Below, piece after piece: positions 34,982 to 44,351 of a stretch of DNA of 64,000 nt (position 1 is its first letter; each line of letters opens with the position of its first letter). A program made the position numbers and the translations under genes. The DNA lies in NCBI RefSeq assembly GCF_013394305.1, contig NZ_AP019810.1, forward strand, positions 930,001 to 994,000, in the 5' to 3' direction. Below the pieces are notes generated by a model, which made no database searches, was not told the origin of the DNA, and saw nothing but the letters and a program-made list of their open reading frames with translations. The DNA comes from Enterococcus mundtii. Lineage in GTDB: Bacteria; Bacillota; Bacilli; Lactobacillales; Enterococcaceae.

Positions 34982-35755
34982 TTACGCTTCTTCTTCTTTG
35001 TAGTCGATTCCTAATTCTTTACTGATGCCAGCATATCCTTCGGCTTCTAGGCGTTTTGCTAGATCTGCACTACCAGTCATCACGACACGACCTTCCATCA
35101 TGATGTGGACGACGTCAGGTGTGATGTAGTTTAACAAGCGTTGGTAATGAGTGATGATCAAGGCACCAAAGCTGTCGCCACGCATTTCGTTCACGCCTTT
35201 TGCCACGACTTTCAGTGCATCGATATCTAAACCAGAATCGATTTCATCTAAAATCGCAAACGTTGGTTCTAACATCAAGAGTTGTAAGATCTCGTTACGT
35301 TTTTTCTCTCCACCAGAAAAGCCTTCGTTCAAATAACGTTCAGCCATTTCTTCTGGCATGTTCAAAAGTGCCATCTTTTCATCTAACTTTTTCAAGAATG
35401 ACATGACAGAAATCTTGTCATCTTCCGGACGTGTCGCATTGATCGCTGCACGCATAAATTCGGCATTTGTGATTCCTGGAATCTCACTTGGGTATTGCAT
35501 GGCTAAAAACAGACCTAAACGTGCACGTTCATCTACTTCTAGCTCTAACACATTTTGCCCATCAAAAAGGATTTCTCCTTCAGTTACTTCGTAATTCGGA
35601 TTTCCCATAATTGCAGCAGACAAGGTCGATTTACCTGTTCCGTTTGGTCCCATGATGGCATGGATTTCCCCTGTTTTCATTGTTAAATTCACGCCTTTAA
35701 GGATTTTCTTGTCCTCAATCGACACATGTAGGTTTTTTATTTCTAAGACAGACAT
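34982..35755 (-). CDS. sufC: SufC, ATPase of the SufBCD complex
   Basis: This 257-residue ABC ATPase starts at ATG 35755, with GGAGGGG 7 nt upstream. Walker A is GPNGTGKST, the signature SGGEKKR, Walker B FAILDEIDSGLD, and the H-loop LIITHYQRL. It is first in the suf operon, with its own promoter. Confidence 0.97.
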   Translation of the reverse strand: MSVLEIKNLHVSIEDKKILKGVNLTMKTGEIHAIMGPNGTGKSTLSAAIMGNPNYEVTEGEILFDGQNVLELEVDERARLGLFLAMQYPSEIPGITNAEFMRAAINATRPEDDKISVMSFLKKLDEKMALLNMPEEMAERYLNEGFSGGEKKRNEILQLLMLEPTFAILDEIDSGLDIDALKVVAKGVNEMRGDSFGALIITHYQRLLNYITPDVVHIMMEGRVVMTGSADLAKRLEAEGYAGISKELGIDYKEEEA

Positions 35756-35790
35756 GTAGTTCCCCTCCATATTCTGATTCGTTCTCACTT

Positions 35791-35819
35791 ATTTTAGACT
35801 AATTGAGAATGAAGCGCAA
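35791..35819 (-). promoter_or_regulatory. suf operon promoter
   Basis: On -, TTGCGC (35814-35819), 17 nt, TAAAAT (35791-35796). It lies about 36 nt upstream of sufC. Confidence 0.65.
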
Positions 35820-35928
35820 CGCCCCGACCAGTTAAAAATGTCATAATTTTGATTTATTGCAAATAAAACATCATTTTCAATTGATAATCTTTATAAACTG
35901 AATAAAATAGTTTTGTTCGTTTTTTCTC

Positions 35929-35957
35929 AAAAAAAGTCTAGGAATCATTCCCAGACT
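35929..35957 (-). terminator. terminator of the metNPQ operon
   Basis: On -, a 10-bp stem starting AGTCTGGGAA and closing TTCCTAGACT around TGA, followed by seven T. It lies just after metQ. Confidence 0.85.
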
Positions 35958-35966
35958 TTACAGGTT

Positions 35967-36818
35967 TTATTTTGCATCCGCATCGACAGATTTTACGGAG
36001 CCTTCCCATTGTTCTTCGATCCATTGACGAACATCTTCTTGATGCAAGACTTCAATCAATTTTTTGATCTTGTCGCTGTCTTCGTCACCTTTACGTGTCG
36101 CAATGATGTTGACATATGGTGAGTTATCTTTTTCTAGTAATACCGCATCTTCTAATGGATTCAATCCAGCGCCGTAAGCAAAGTTCGCGTTGATAGCTAC
36201 TAGATCACCTTCATCATTTTGGTAGGTAGAAGCCAATAATGCTGGATCGATCGTATGATTGAATTTCAAGTTTTTAGGATTTTCATCGATATCATCAAAT
36301 GTGGCTGTTTCTAAATCAACGCCGTCTTTGACTGTCACTAAACCAGCGTCTTTCAAGATCGTGATGATCCGTCCCCAGTCAGATTCTGAATTTGAAGTAA
36401 TGATCGTTGCGCCATCTTCTAATTCAGAAATGTCTTTGATTTTTTTTGAATACAAGCCCATTGGTTCGATGTGGACAGCACCCGCATTGACAAAATCATA
36501 GCCTTTTTCGTCGATTTCTTTGTTCAAGTAAGGGATGTGTTGGAAATAGTTCGCATCGATGTCGCCTTCTGATAATGCTTGGTTTGGCAAGACATAATCG
36601 TCAAATTTGACGATTTCCAAATCAATGCCTTCGTCTTTCAAAAGAGGTTTCACATGTTCTAAGATTTCCGCATGTGGTGTTGGTGATGCGCCGATTTTCA
36701 AGGTTGTATCGTCGTCTGATGCGTTTGATGAGTCACTACTGCTTCCACCGTTTCCACATGCGGCTAATCCAACTGTCAGTAAAAGCGTTGCTGCAAATCC
36801 AAAAATTTTCTTTTTCAT
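35967..36818 (-). CDS. metQ: MetQ, methionine-binding lipoprotein
   Basis: This 283-residue substrate-binding lipoprotein has a signal peptide ending in the lipobox LAAC (Cys at about 21). The NLPA/MetQ pattern is clear: LKIGASPTPHAEILEHVKPLL, PYLNKEIDEKGY and INANFAYGAGLNPLEDA. It feeds D/L-methionine to MetNP. It is last in the operon, before the terminator. Confidence 0.95.
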   Translation of the reverse strand: MKKKIFGFAATLLLTVGLAACGNGGSSSDSSNASDDDTTLKIGASPTPHAEILEHVKPLLKDEGIDLEIVKFDDYVLPNQALSEGDIDANYFQHIPYLNKEIDEKGYDFVNAGAVHIEPMGLYSKKIKDISELEDGATIITSNSESDWGRIITILKDAGLVTVKDGVDLETATFDDIDENPKNLKFNHTIDPALLASTYQNDEGDLVAINANFAYGAGLNPLEDAVLLEKDNSPYVNIIATRKGDEDSDKIKKLIEVLHQEDVRQWIEEQWEGSVKSVDADAK

Positions 36819-36841
36819 ATCCTATATCCTCCTATTTCCTA

Positions 36842-37528
36842 CTATCTTTTATCTGTTTTCTTCGTTAAGAAATCCCCGATTCCTTGAACAATAAATACAA
36901 TGACTAAAATAATCAAGGTAGCGACAAAAGTCACTGTTAAATTACCACGTTGGTAGCCTTCTTGCCAAGCCAAGCCACCTAGACCGCCGGCACCGATTGC
37001 ACCTGCCATGGCAGTAAAACCGATCATCGAGATCGTTGTTACAGTCAAACCTGAGATCAAAGCCGGGACACTTTCAGGTATCAAGACTTTCCAAATGATT
37101 TCCCAATAGCTCGCCCCCATCGCATCTGCGGCTTCTAAGACCCCAGGGCTGACTTCGCGAAACGCGATTTCTACAAGTCGAGCGTAAAAAGGAGCAGCGG
37201 ACAACACGAGAGCTGGAATCGCTGCTTGTGCGCCTAACATCGTTCCCACGATTGCTTTGGTAAAAGGAATGATCAAGACCATCAAGATCATGAATGGTGT
37301 CGATCGGAAAATATTACTAATGATCGAAACGATGCCGTAAATGATCCGCGCATACGGTTTGTTTTTGCGACCGATCGAGTAAAGGATCAAACCAAGGATC
37401 AAACCGATGATGGTTACTAAGACCATGGAGATCAACGTCATGTATAACGTGTCCATGATGGCTTGTTGCATCGTCTCCATGTTGATTTGGCTGAAATCAA
37501 GGTAGGTTTCTGTGAAGCTTTTATCCAT
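36842..37528 (-). CDS. metP: MetP (MetI-type) methionine ABC permease
   Basis: This 228-residue permease has about five membrane segments and an EAA loop (LEAADAMGASYWEIIWKVLIPES). It overlaps metN by 8 nt. The GAGGLGGLAWQEGYQRGN segment is diagnostic of the methionine permease. Confidence 0.94.
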   Translation of the reverse strand: MDKSFTETYLDFSQINMETMQQAIMDTLYMTLISMVLVTIIGLILGLILYSIGRKNKPYARIIYGIVSIISNIFRSTPFMILMVLIIPFTKAIVGTMLGAQAAIPALVLSAAPFYARLVEIAFREVSPGVLEAADAMGASYWEIIWKVLIPESVPALISGLTVTTISMIGFTAMAGAIGAGGLGGLAWQEGYQRGNLTVTFVATLIILVIVFIVQGIGDFLTKKTDKR

Positions 37529-38555
37529 GATGGATCACCTCCACTCCGACGCCTTGCTCTTTGATGAAGTTTTCTGCTTGGTCCAATTCGTTTTCCTCTC
37601 CGATCATCAAGGTAGTCAGTGAACCAAACGAGCCTTCTTTAGTTTGCTTGATTTTCCCATATACGACGTTGATATCCACATTGTAACGACGAATGGCTTG
37701 AGAAATCACTGGTTCGTTGGCGTTCGTTTCGTTGAAGGTCAATGTCACTAAGCGACCGTCTGGATTTTCTTTGATCAACTCTGCCAATAATTCAGTGGAT
37801 TCAGCTTCTGGTTCGATGTCTTGTTGGACGAAACGTTTCGTGACTTCTTGTTGCGGATGACGGAAAACGGTCAACGCATCGCCTTCTTCTACGACTTGCC
37901 CACGCTCCATCACTGCCACTTTGTTACAGATTTTGCGAATAACGTTCATTTCATGAGTGATCAAAACAATCGTCAAGTTCAACTTTTTATTGATTGCTAA
38001 TAATAAATCTAAGACCTCTTCTGTCGTTTGTGGGTCCAATGCACTTGTCGCTTCATCGCAAAGGAGGATTTCTGGTTCATTGGCTAACGCACGAGCAATC
38101 CCGACTCTTTGCTTTTGTCCACCGGATAATTGGGACGGATAAGCTTGTCCTCGTCCTTCCAAACCGACTAAACGGAGCAATTCTTCTGCTCTTTCTTTCC
38201 GTTGTTGTTTCGATACACCGGCTAATTCCAAAGGGAACTGGATATTTTCTAGTACGGTACGTGACCACAATAGATTGAAATGTTGAAAAATCATGCCGAT
38301 TTTTTTACGAAAAACGCGTAATTCTTTATTTTTTAATTTAGTAATGTCTTGGTCGTTGACAATTACTTGACCATCTGTAGGTAATTCCAAGCCGTTCAAC
38401 AAACGGACTAACGTACTCTTACCAGCACCGGAATAACCGACGATGCCGTAAATGTCGCCTTGTTCCACTTGTAGTGAAACGTCGTTGATAGCGTGGATCG
38501 TCCCATGTTTCCCGCCAAATGTTTTCTTGACATTCGTCAATTGGATCAATGACAT
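37521..38555 (-). CDS. metN: MetN, methionine ABC transporter ATPase
   Basis: This 344-residue protein has Walker A GYSGAGKST, signature LSGGQKQR and Walker B ILLCDEATSALD. A C-terminal NIL domain (about 260-344) senses methionine and inhibits transport when it is high. ATG 38555 is chosen; a GTG nine bases upstream is possible. It lies just below the T-box leader. Confidence 0.94.
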   Translation of the reverse strand: MSLIQLTNVKKTFGGKHGTIHAINDVSLQVEQGDIYGIVGYSGAGKSTLVRLLNGLELPTDGQVIVNDQDITKLKNKELRVFRKKIGMIFQHFNLLWSRTVLENIQFPLELAGVSKQQRKERAEELLRLVGLEGRGQAYPSQLSGGQKQRVGIARALANEPEILLCDEATSALDPQTTEEVLDLLLAINKKLNLTIVLITHEMNVIRKICNKVAVMERGQVVEEGDALTVFRHPQQEVTKRFVQQDIEPEAESTELLAELIKENPDGRLVTLTFNETNANEPVISQAIRRYNVDINVVYGKIKQTKEGSFGSLTTLMIGEENELDQAENFIKEQGVGVEVIHHG

Positions 38556-38593
38556 ATCGTTCACATCTTTCTTTACTTATTTTCTCTTAGACA

Positions 38594-38881
38594 ACAAAAA
38601 AACTTTCGTCCTTTGCGTTTAGCAAAAGGACGAAAGTTTAGACTTCCGTGTGACCACCTTGATTCGCTGCTATTTCACAATAACAACCTCGTTCAGTACT
38701 TGACGCTAGTCGCATACTGCTGTGCTATAACGGGCACTCCCGTAGTCAGTTTGCTTGCGCTCACTCACTCTGCTCTAAGACCATCTTCCATCTCATTTCC
38801 GTTACCCTTTCACAGCAAACCGGGCTCTCTTGAAACATCTGTGACATGTACTCTTCTTATCAAAGCTTTCAATATGATTGT
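38594..38881 (-). promoter_or_regulatory. T-box leader (probably methionyl) of metNPQ
   Basis: The roughly 290-nt untranslated - leader has T-box landmarks. AAGAGTACATG and AGAGAGCC lie in the stem I region, and an ATG-containing specifier-like stretch (GGAAATGAG) near 38810. The T-box-like AGGTGGTCACACGG is at 38646-38659. A terminator follows whose 14-bp stem (38601-38639) ends in a T run at 38596-38602. Uncharged tRNA-Met would favour antitermination. The amino acid is inferred from the downstream genes. Confidence 0.82.
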
Positions 38882-38886
38882 TTATG

Positions 38887-38915
38887 ATTATAGCAGTTAC
38901 AAGAATCAGTGTCAA
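38887..38915 (-). promoter_or_regulatory. promoter of the met T-box operon
   Basis: On -, TTGACA (38910-38915), 17 nt, TATAAT (38887-38892), a perfect consensus. Confidence 0.85.
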
Positions 38916-38939
38916 ACATTTATTTGAACATCGTGTTTC

Positions 38940-39278
38940 TTAAAGTGCGTCGAATTCTGCTGCATCGACATCTTTAAAACTCAATAACCACGCAGTCATT
39001 TCATCTTCATCGTTCAAAACAGCGATATTCTCACTGATTTTTTCATTCACAGATGAGACTGTTCCAGATAATGGACTTGCAAATTCAGTGACTGCTTTTT
39101 CTGCTTCTACTTCAACTAGTGCATCGCCTGCTTGATACGCTTTACCGATTTTTGGTAAGTTGGCAAACGTGATCTCACCTAGATCTTCTTGCGCTTCTTT
39201 TGTCAAACCTACACAGTATTCTTTTCCATTAAATAAAATCCAAAGGTTATCTTTCTTCTTTAAGTGTTTCCCAGCCAT
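38940..39278 (-). CDS. gcvH: GcvH-like lipoyl carrier protein
   Basis: This 112-residue protein has the lipoyl-lysine motif VEVEAEKAVTEFASPLSG. ATG 39278 (MAGKHLKKKDN) is the likely start, 1 nt after the ArsC-like stop codon. No glycine cleavage P or T genes are nearby. In Firmicutes without that system, GcvH acts as a lipoate donor in lipoyl relay to 2-oxoacid dehydrogenases. Confidence 0.88.
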   Translation of the reverse strand: MAGKHLKKKDNLWILFNGKEYCVGLTKEAQEDLGEITFANLPKIGKAYQAGDALVEVEAEKAVTEFASPLSGTVSSVNEKISENIAVLNDEDEMTAWLLSFKDVDAAEFDAL

Positions 39279-39279
39279 T

Positions 39280-39636
39280 TTAATTGAATGCTCCTTCGTA
39301 TATTTTTTCATTAAAACCGATTGTGACCAGTTGATTGTCTTTGACGATCAATGGACGTTTGATCAACATGCCGTCCGTAGATAACAGCTGACTTGCTTCT
39401 GTGAGGGATAATTAATCGATTTGGTCTTTTAGACCAAGTTCACGGTACTTCATCCCGCTTGTATTAAAGACACGTCGAAGCGGCACATCGGAATGCTTCA
39501 ACCATGATTCGATCGTTTCTGCCGTAGGCGTATCTTTGACCATGTCGACCGCTTGATACGTTACTTGATGATTGTCGAGCCAAGCCTTGGCTTTTCGACA
39601 AGTGGAACACTTTGGGTACTCATAAAAAGTAAACAA
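39280..39636 (-). pseudogene. ArsC/Spx-family thiol protein interrupted by an in-frame TAA
   Basis: The full frame has 118 codons. It begins FTFYEYPKCSTCRKAKAWL, with the CxxC redox motif typical of the ArsC/Spx/YffB family. A TAA at 39412-39414 follows LGLKDQID. The frame then continues LSLTEASQLLSTDGMLIKRP and LVTIGFNEKIYEG, exactly the family C-terminus with its conserved KRP. So one codon (probably AAA or CAA) has become a stop. The truncated 74-residue product lacks the C-terminal sheet. Confidence 0.8.
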
Positions 39637-39642
39637 CTTACG

Positions 39643-40830
39643 TTACCTCCTAGAATTTTTTACCGGTGCTTCATTTTGATAACGCATAGATAAGATCAAT
39701 CCGATCCCAATCATATTCCCTAAGATCGATGAACCCCCTTGACTGATAAACGGCAATGGAATCCCAGTTAATGGAAGTAAGCCGATATTTGCGCCAATGT
39801 TTTCAAAGACATGGAATAAGAGCATCATGATCAATCCACTTGCGATATAGGCATAAAACTCATTGTTCGTATCGAAGCAGACACGTATCATACGATAAAT
39901 CAATACAAAATACAAGAAAATGACAAATGCGCCACCAATAAAGCCAAAATTCTCGCCAATGACAGTGAATATCATATCCGATTCTCGGACTGGCACGTAA
40001 ATGTTGCTGACGTTAAAGCCTTTTCCGAACATCCCACCTGTTCCGATTGCTAAAATCCCTTGGGCGGGTTGGAAGCTAAAGCCCGACGTATCATGAAATG
40101 GATCGAGCCAAGAATCGATTCGGGCAAATTGGTAAGATTTGAACCCAACAGTATATAGGAATTCTCTTCCTGATTCTGTGGTCACAAGGAAAATCGTTCC
40201 TGCCCCCACAATAAATGCTAAAGCAAAGATCGGACCAATGATTTTCCAAGAAATCCCTGACATCAAAAAGACGCCACCAAAGATCGCCAGAAAGACGAGC
40301 ATCGTCCCAAAGTCTTTTTGCGCCATGACTAACGCAATCACAGGAATCGAAATGATCAACATCTTTGCAATCAGCCAAAAATCAGATTTGATTGTGCGAA
40401 CTTTGACTTGCGTATTGTGCTTCGTTACGATCAACGCCAGCATCAAAATATAAGCGATCTTCATCAGCTCGGCTGGTTGAAATGTGACACTTCCAAAACG
40501 GAACCAGTTTTTTGAACCAGTACTTGCCGCCAGATTTTGGTCGTAAAATCGTAAGAGCAACCCCATGACAAGCAATCCTAGTCCATAGAGATACGGTGTC
40601 AATTTCCAGATCCATTTTGAATTGATCCGCATGACGATTGCAATCGCTACTGCTCCCACAAGGTACCAAATGATCTGCATCCCGACACCTCTTGTCACAG
40701 AAGGACCGTTTGGATCATGTGTCAATGCAACGTATAAGGATAAAATCCCAATCAAACATAATAAAAATACTGGTAGAATGACTCCGTAATCAATGCGGTT
40801 ATCATTCGAAGTTTTTATTTTTTTTTCCAT
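39643..40830 (-). CDS. rodA: RodA/FtsW/SpoVE family peptidoglycan glycosyltransferase
   Basis: This 395-residue integral membrane SEDS protein has about 10 segments. Typical motifs are GSKNWFRFGSVTFQPAELMKI, FQPAQGILAIGTGGMFGKGF and GIPLPFISQGGSSILGNMIGIG. It polymerises glycan strands for side-wall growth with a class B PBP. It is 6 nt before the ArsC-like gene, probably co-transcribed. Confidence 0.92.
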   Translation of the reverse strand: MEKKIKTSNDNRIDYGVILPVFLLCLIGILSLYVALTHDPNGPSVTRGVGMQIIWYLVGAVAIAIVMRINSKWIWKLTPYLYGLGLLVMGLLLRFYDQNLAASTGSKNWFRFGSVTFQPAELMKIAYILMLALIVTKHNTQVKVRTIKSDFWLIAKMLIISIPVIALVMAQKDFGTMLVFLAIFGGVFLMSGISWKIIGPIFALAFIVGAGTIFLVTTESGREFLYTVGFKSYQFARIDSWLDPFHDTSGFSFQPAQGILAIGTGGMFGKGFNVSNIYVPVRESDMIFTVIGENFGFIGGAFVIFLYFVLIYRMIRVCFDTNNEFYAYIASGLIMMLLFHVFENIGANIGLLPLTGIPLPFISQGGSSILGNMIGIGLILSMRYQNEAPVKNSRR

Positions 40831-41017
40831 TTTTCATCCCTTTTCCTAAAAACCATACTGCCCTATATTATAGCTGTCTCCTTCTATAAATGAAAGCCAA
40901 AGCAAATGAGATTTGCGAAAAATTAATCTTATTCATTTCTCTTTATCCTTTCTTAAGATAAAAACGAAAAAAACGCTTATTCAAGGGAGAAGTTCTATTG
41001 ATTCCGTCTGATATTTT

Positions 41018-41839
41018 TCATTTTTTCTTTTCCTTTTTATAGAAATCCAAGATCTCATTTCCTACTTCTAATAACCGTTCAGAGGTCAAATGGGTCCGTT
41101 GGATCAAATAGAACTGACGAGATTCAGCTAAAGGTTCAACGTGTATCCCTTTTGGTACTGCTCGTTTGGATAATATGGATCGTCCGATTCCTTCTTTCAA
41201 CATCGCCACAATGACTTCATTACTTTTTACAAGCATTTTCTTCCCTTGGATATTCTTTTCTTCAAAATAACGTTGCGTGTAATGGAACACACCTGAAGAA
41301 GATTCCCTGACTAGCCATAGCTCACTCTTAGGATCACCTGCAACGACCAACGCATCTTCAAGTAAAGAAAAGCGTTGTACTCCGGTTGTTTCTAAAGGTT
41401 TTTCGATAAAACCAAAATCAGCTTCATGTTTTGCCACTTGCTTCAAACTCTCATGAGAATTCGCAAAAGCAATCGAAAACTTGATTTTTGGAAAACGCAC
41501 GATCAACTCTTTCATCAATTGAGGCAATAAATACACCGCAAATGTATGGGAAGCGACGATCCGGCACACTTCTTCTTCATTTTTTTCATCCGCTAATTGT
41601 TGTTGTGTTGTTTCCCATTCTTCCAATAAAACCAATGTTCGTTCATAAAGCAAATCCGCTTGTTTTGTCGGTTTCATCTCTTGTCGTCCATTACGTTGGA
41701 AAAGTTCCACCCCAAGATCCCGCTCCAATTGTTTGATTTGATTGGACACCGCAGGTTGAGACAAATAGAGTAATTCAGCGGTTCGCGAAAAATTTCTTGT
41801 TTCATAAACGACACGAAAGGTTGTTAATAACTTAAACAT
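41018..41839 (-). CDS. LysR family regulator
   Basis: This 273-residue protein has an N-terminal winged helix (NFSRTAELLYLSQPAVSNQIKQLERDLGVELF) and a LysR substrate domain with VCRIVASHTFAVYLLPQLM. It is divergent from the TDT transporter gene. In other bacteria CysL/YeiE-type regulators control sulfite or YeiH-type exporters, which fits the two + transporters next to it. Effector unknown. Confidence 0.85.
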   Translation of the reverse strand: MFKLLTTFRVVYETRNFSRTAELLYLSQPAVSNQIKQLERDLGVELFQRNGRQEMKPTKQADLLYERTLVLLEEWETTQQQLADEKNEEEVCRIVASHTFAVYLLPQLMKELIVRFPKIKFSIAFANSHESLKQVAKHEADFGFIEKPLETTGVQRFSLLEDALVVAGDPKSELWLVRESSSGVFHYTQRYFEEKNIQGKKMLVKSNEVIVAMLKEGIGRSILSKRAVPKGIHVEPLAESRQFYLIQRTHLTSERLLEVGNEILDFYKKEKKK

Positions 41840-41864
41840 CTAACCACTTCCATTATCTTTTTTT

Positions 41865-41916
41865 ATAGTAACTATAATAACTATTTGATTTAAATATATC
41901 AAAAAGACTCTATAAT
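41865..41916 (+). promoter_or_regulatory. LysR-type box and promoter of the TDT gene
   Basis: The dyad ATAGT-N10-ACTAT lies at 41865-41884. TATAAT at 41911-41916 has no good -35 at 17 nt (TTGATT lies 20 nt upstream), consistent with activation by the divergent LysR protein. Confidence 0.55.
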
Positions 41917-41922
41917 GAAAAG

Positions 41923-42129
41923 TGTAAGGAACAGGTTGTGGACCTTCAGTTACACACACCTCACAGCCTTCCAGACAGCTTACTGCAACGATAAGGAGAA
42001 GCATCCATGCGATTTGTTTTTTCCCATTGAAAAACTTTACTATTCTTCGTAACAAGCAGTTTTCATCGTTGGCTACTTATCGTTGCAACGAGTCTGTCCT
42101 TGATTATCAATAAAAAAGGAGAGTAATGT
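41923..42129 (+). promoter_or_regulatory. structured leader with short ORF before the TDT gene
   Basis: GGAA-CA-GGTTGTG (41928-41940) pairs with CACAGCC-TTCC (41962-41972). Then GCAACGATAAG (41985-41995) pairs perfectly with CTTATCGTTGC (42076-42086), and the latter also lies in the self-paired CGTTGCAACG. The loop contains an AGGAG site and an 8-codon ORF (42007-42030, MRFVFSH). Alternative stems plus a leader peptide suggest attenuation or a riboswitch; I recognise no known class. Confidence 0.5.
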
Positions 42130-43098
42130 ATGAAGCATTTCTTGAAGATTGTTCCGATCCCGATTTGTGGGTTGATCCTTGGATTGACTTCTTTAGGGAA
42201 TCTTTTAAAAGACTATCATTTGACACATGTAGGGAATTTTGTAGGTGCGATCGGTATGCTTTTGATGCTGTTGATCATCGGCAAACTGATCCTTTTATTT
42301 GAACACACGAAGCAACATCTATATGATCCAATCGTCGCTTCCGTCTCGCCGACCTTTACGATGTCTTTGATGGTCATCTGTACGTATTTTGTTTCTTTCA
42401 AATCAATTGCGCCAATCGTCAAATTGATTTGGTTAGCCGCAGTGATCTTCCAAATCATCTTGGTTCTGTACTTTAATTACCATCATGTAGTTAAAGCAGA
42501 CTTGTCAATAGAAGCAATTTTTCCAAGCTGGTTTATCGTGTATGTTGGTTTTGGTGTCATCACAGTAACTGCTGGAAACTTTTCTCCGATCCTTGGAAAG
42601 ATCTTCTTCTGGCTTTCGTTAGCTTGTTATGTCGTACTACTACCAATCATCATCCATCGAATTTTCTTTGTCAAAAATATGGCGCAACCAACCTTGCCAT
42701 TGATTGCGATTCTTGCAGCACCTGGTTCTTTGTGCCTGACAGGGTACTTAAAAAACTTTGAAGACCCAAATTTGGCCTTAGTCATGACGTTGTTCCTTGT
42801 TTCGCAAGTACTTTACTTTATAGTTTTAGCCATGTTACCACGTCTGTTATTGCTTGATTTTTATCCAAGTTTTGCAGCCTTTACTTTCCCATTGGTAATC
42901 TCTGCTACAGCAATCTCTACTGCCACTGCTTATTTCCATCAATTAGGGTTTGCTACAGGGATCTTAGATGGATTGAAAGTCATCGAGTGTTTGATTGCCT
43001 GTGGCATGATCGCTTACGTCTTAGGACACTATGCCATCTACTTGATTAAAGAACACAGTCAACATAAACATCACCTTTCAAAGGGATTGATAGAATAG
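42130..43098 (+). CDS. TDT/TehA-family exporter (putative sulfite or dicarboxylate)
   Basis: This 322-residue membrane protein has about 10 segments. The sequence (IVPIPICGLILGLTSLGNLL, IAILAAPGSLCLTGYL) matches the tellurite-resistance/dicarboxylate transporter family. That family includes the yeast sulfite pump Ssu1 and TehA anion channels. The LysR neighbour and the YeiH-type gene downstream make sulfite or another small anion plausible. Confidence 0.82.
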   Translation: MKHFLKIVPIPICGLILGLTSLGNLLKDYHLTHVGNFVGAIGMLLMLLIIGKLILLFEHTKQHLYDPIVASVSPTFTMSLMVICTYFVSFKSIAPIVKLIWLAAVIFQIILVLYFNYHHVVKADLSIEAIFPSWFIVYVGFGVITVTAGNFSPILGKIFFWLSLACYVVLLPIIIHRIFFVKNMAQPTLPLIAILAAPGSLCLTGYLKNFEDPNLALVMTLFLVSQVLYFIVLAMLPRLLLLDFYPSFAAFTFPLVISATAISTATAYFHQLGFATGILDGLKVIECLIACGMIAYVLGHYAIYLIKEHSQHKHHLSKGLIE

Positions 43099-43104
43099 AC
43101 TTCA

Positions 43105-43147
43105 CCTTCTGTCTTTTTCACTTAGTAAAAAGGCAGAAGGTTTTTTT
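43105..43147 (+). terminator. terminator between TDT and YeiH genes
   Basis: CCTTCTGTCTTTTT...AAAAAGGCAGAAGG, followed by seven T. The YeiH-type gene therefore needs its own promoter or read-through. Confidence 0.85.
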
Positions 43148-43220
43148 GTATTCACGAAGAAACAATTAAATGATACTATATTTTAGAAAAACTTTTTCTT
43201 AAATGAAAGGAAAGAATCAA

Positions 43221-44264
43221 ATGAATGCTTTATTTACTTATATAAAAACGCTGAAAAAATTTGGTGGCCGAAAAATCTTACCCGGACTACTACTCGCCTT
43301 TTCTGTCGCAGTCATTAGTCGGCTACTGGGACCCTTTGTCCCTCAACTCGGTGCAGGAACGATTGCGATTTTACTTGGTATCGTCTTAGGAAACACCTTG
43401 TTTAAGCAACCTGAACTTGCGGTGGGTACCAAATTTGCCGAAAGTAAACTATTAGAATGTTCCGTTTTCTTGCTTGGTGCAACTGTGACGATCCAAACGA
43501 TTGCACAGATTGGTATCAAAGGTGTAACTTTCGTGTTACTCCAAATGACTGTCACGATTCTTGGTGCCTATTTCATCGGAAAAAAACTATTGTTCAGCGA
43601 TACATTTTCCTTGATGATGGCAGGTGGAAACGCCATTTGCGGTTCTTCAGCCATTGCTTCGATTGCTCCAGTGATCCATGCAGATGAAGAAGAAAAGGGC
43701 CAAGTCATTACCTTGGTCAATCTTTTAGGAACAGTGATGATGTTGACACTTCCCTTTTTAGGTCTCCAACTCTTTGGTGATCAACTGATCGAAAAAAGTG
43801 CACTTATAGGTGGTACTTTACAATCCGTTGGACAAGTTGTTGCTGGAGCAAGTCTATTAGATACTTCAGTCGTGCAATTTGCAATGCTGTTTAAAATCAT
43901 GCGGATCATGATGCTTGTGGTCGTGGTCTTCCTCTTTGAAAAATTTATGAAAAAAAAACAGCCGGCCGTCTCTTCAACGTATACGCCAAAAAACCACAAA
44001 CGAAAAATGCCACTTCCTTGGTACGTTTTAGGCTTCTTGATCGTGTGTTTAATCAACAGCTTCTTTACCATTCCCCATGTGATTGATCAAAGCGCTAGTT
44101 TTATTAGTGGTTGGTTTGAGGTCACTGCATTAGCCGCGATTGGCTTACGTTTGGATTTTGCAAAGTTCATGAAAGAAGGAAAACGATTCTTGACGTATGG
44201 ATTGACTGTGGGACTTTTACAAACGATCATGGCTTTATTCTTTATTTGGTTGATCAAACTATAA
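43221..44264 (+). CDS. YeiH/UPF0324 family putative sulfate/sulfite exporter
   Basis: This 347-residue protein has about 10 membrane segments. ATG 43221 is chosen with AAGGAAAG upstream. Conserved features are [19 protein letters not shown] and the C-terminal GLRLDFAKF. The PSE family includes E. coli YeiH, controlled by a LysR regulator. The substrate is not established. Confidence 0.85.
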   Translation: MNALFTYIKTLKKFGGRKILPGLLLAFSVAVISRLLGPFVPQLGAGTIAILLGIVLGNTLFKQPELAVGTKFAESKLLECSVFLLGATVTIQTIAQIGIKGVTFVLLQMTVTILGAYFIGKKLLFSDTFSLMMAGGNAICGSSAIASIAPVIHADEEEKGQVITLVNLLGTVMMLTLPFLGLQLFGDQLIEKSALIGGTLQSVGQVVAGASLLDTSVVQFAMLFKIMRIMMLVVVVFLFEKFMKKKQPAVSSTYTPKNHKRKMPLPWYVLGFLIVCLINSFFTIPHVIDQSASFISGWFEVTALAAIGLRLDFAKFMKEGKRFLTYGLTVGLLQTIMALFFIWLIKL

Positions 44265-44269
44265 GTAAA

Positions 44270-44323
44270 AATAAGCACCAACACCTCGGAAAGATTTTCT
44301 ATTTCGAGGTGTTGGTGCTTATT
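44270..44323. terminator. bidirectional terminator between yeiH-like and ogt
   Basis: A 19-bp perfect stem, AATAAGCACCAACACCTCG with its complement, around a 16-nt loop. It is flanked by A and T tracts and lies between convergent genes. Confidence 0.9.
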
Positions 44324-44351
44324 TATCTGTGCTGTCAGCTAGTAGTACAGC

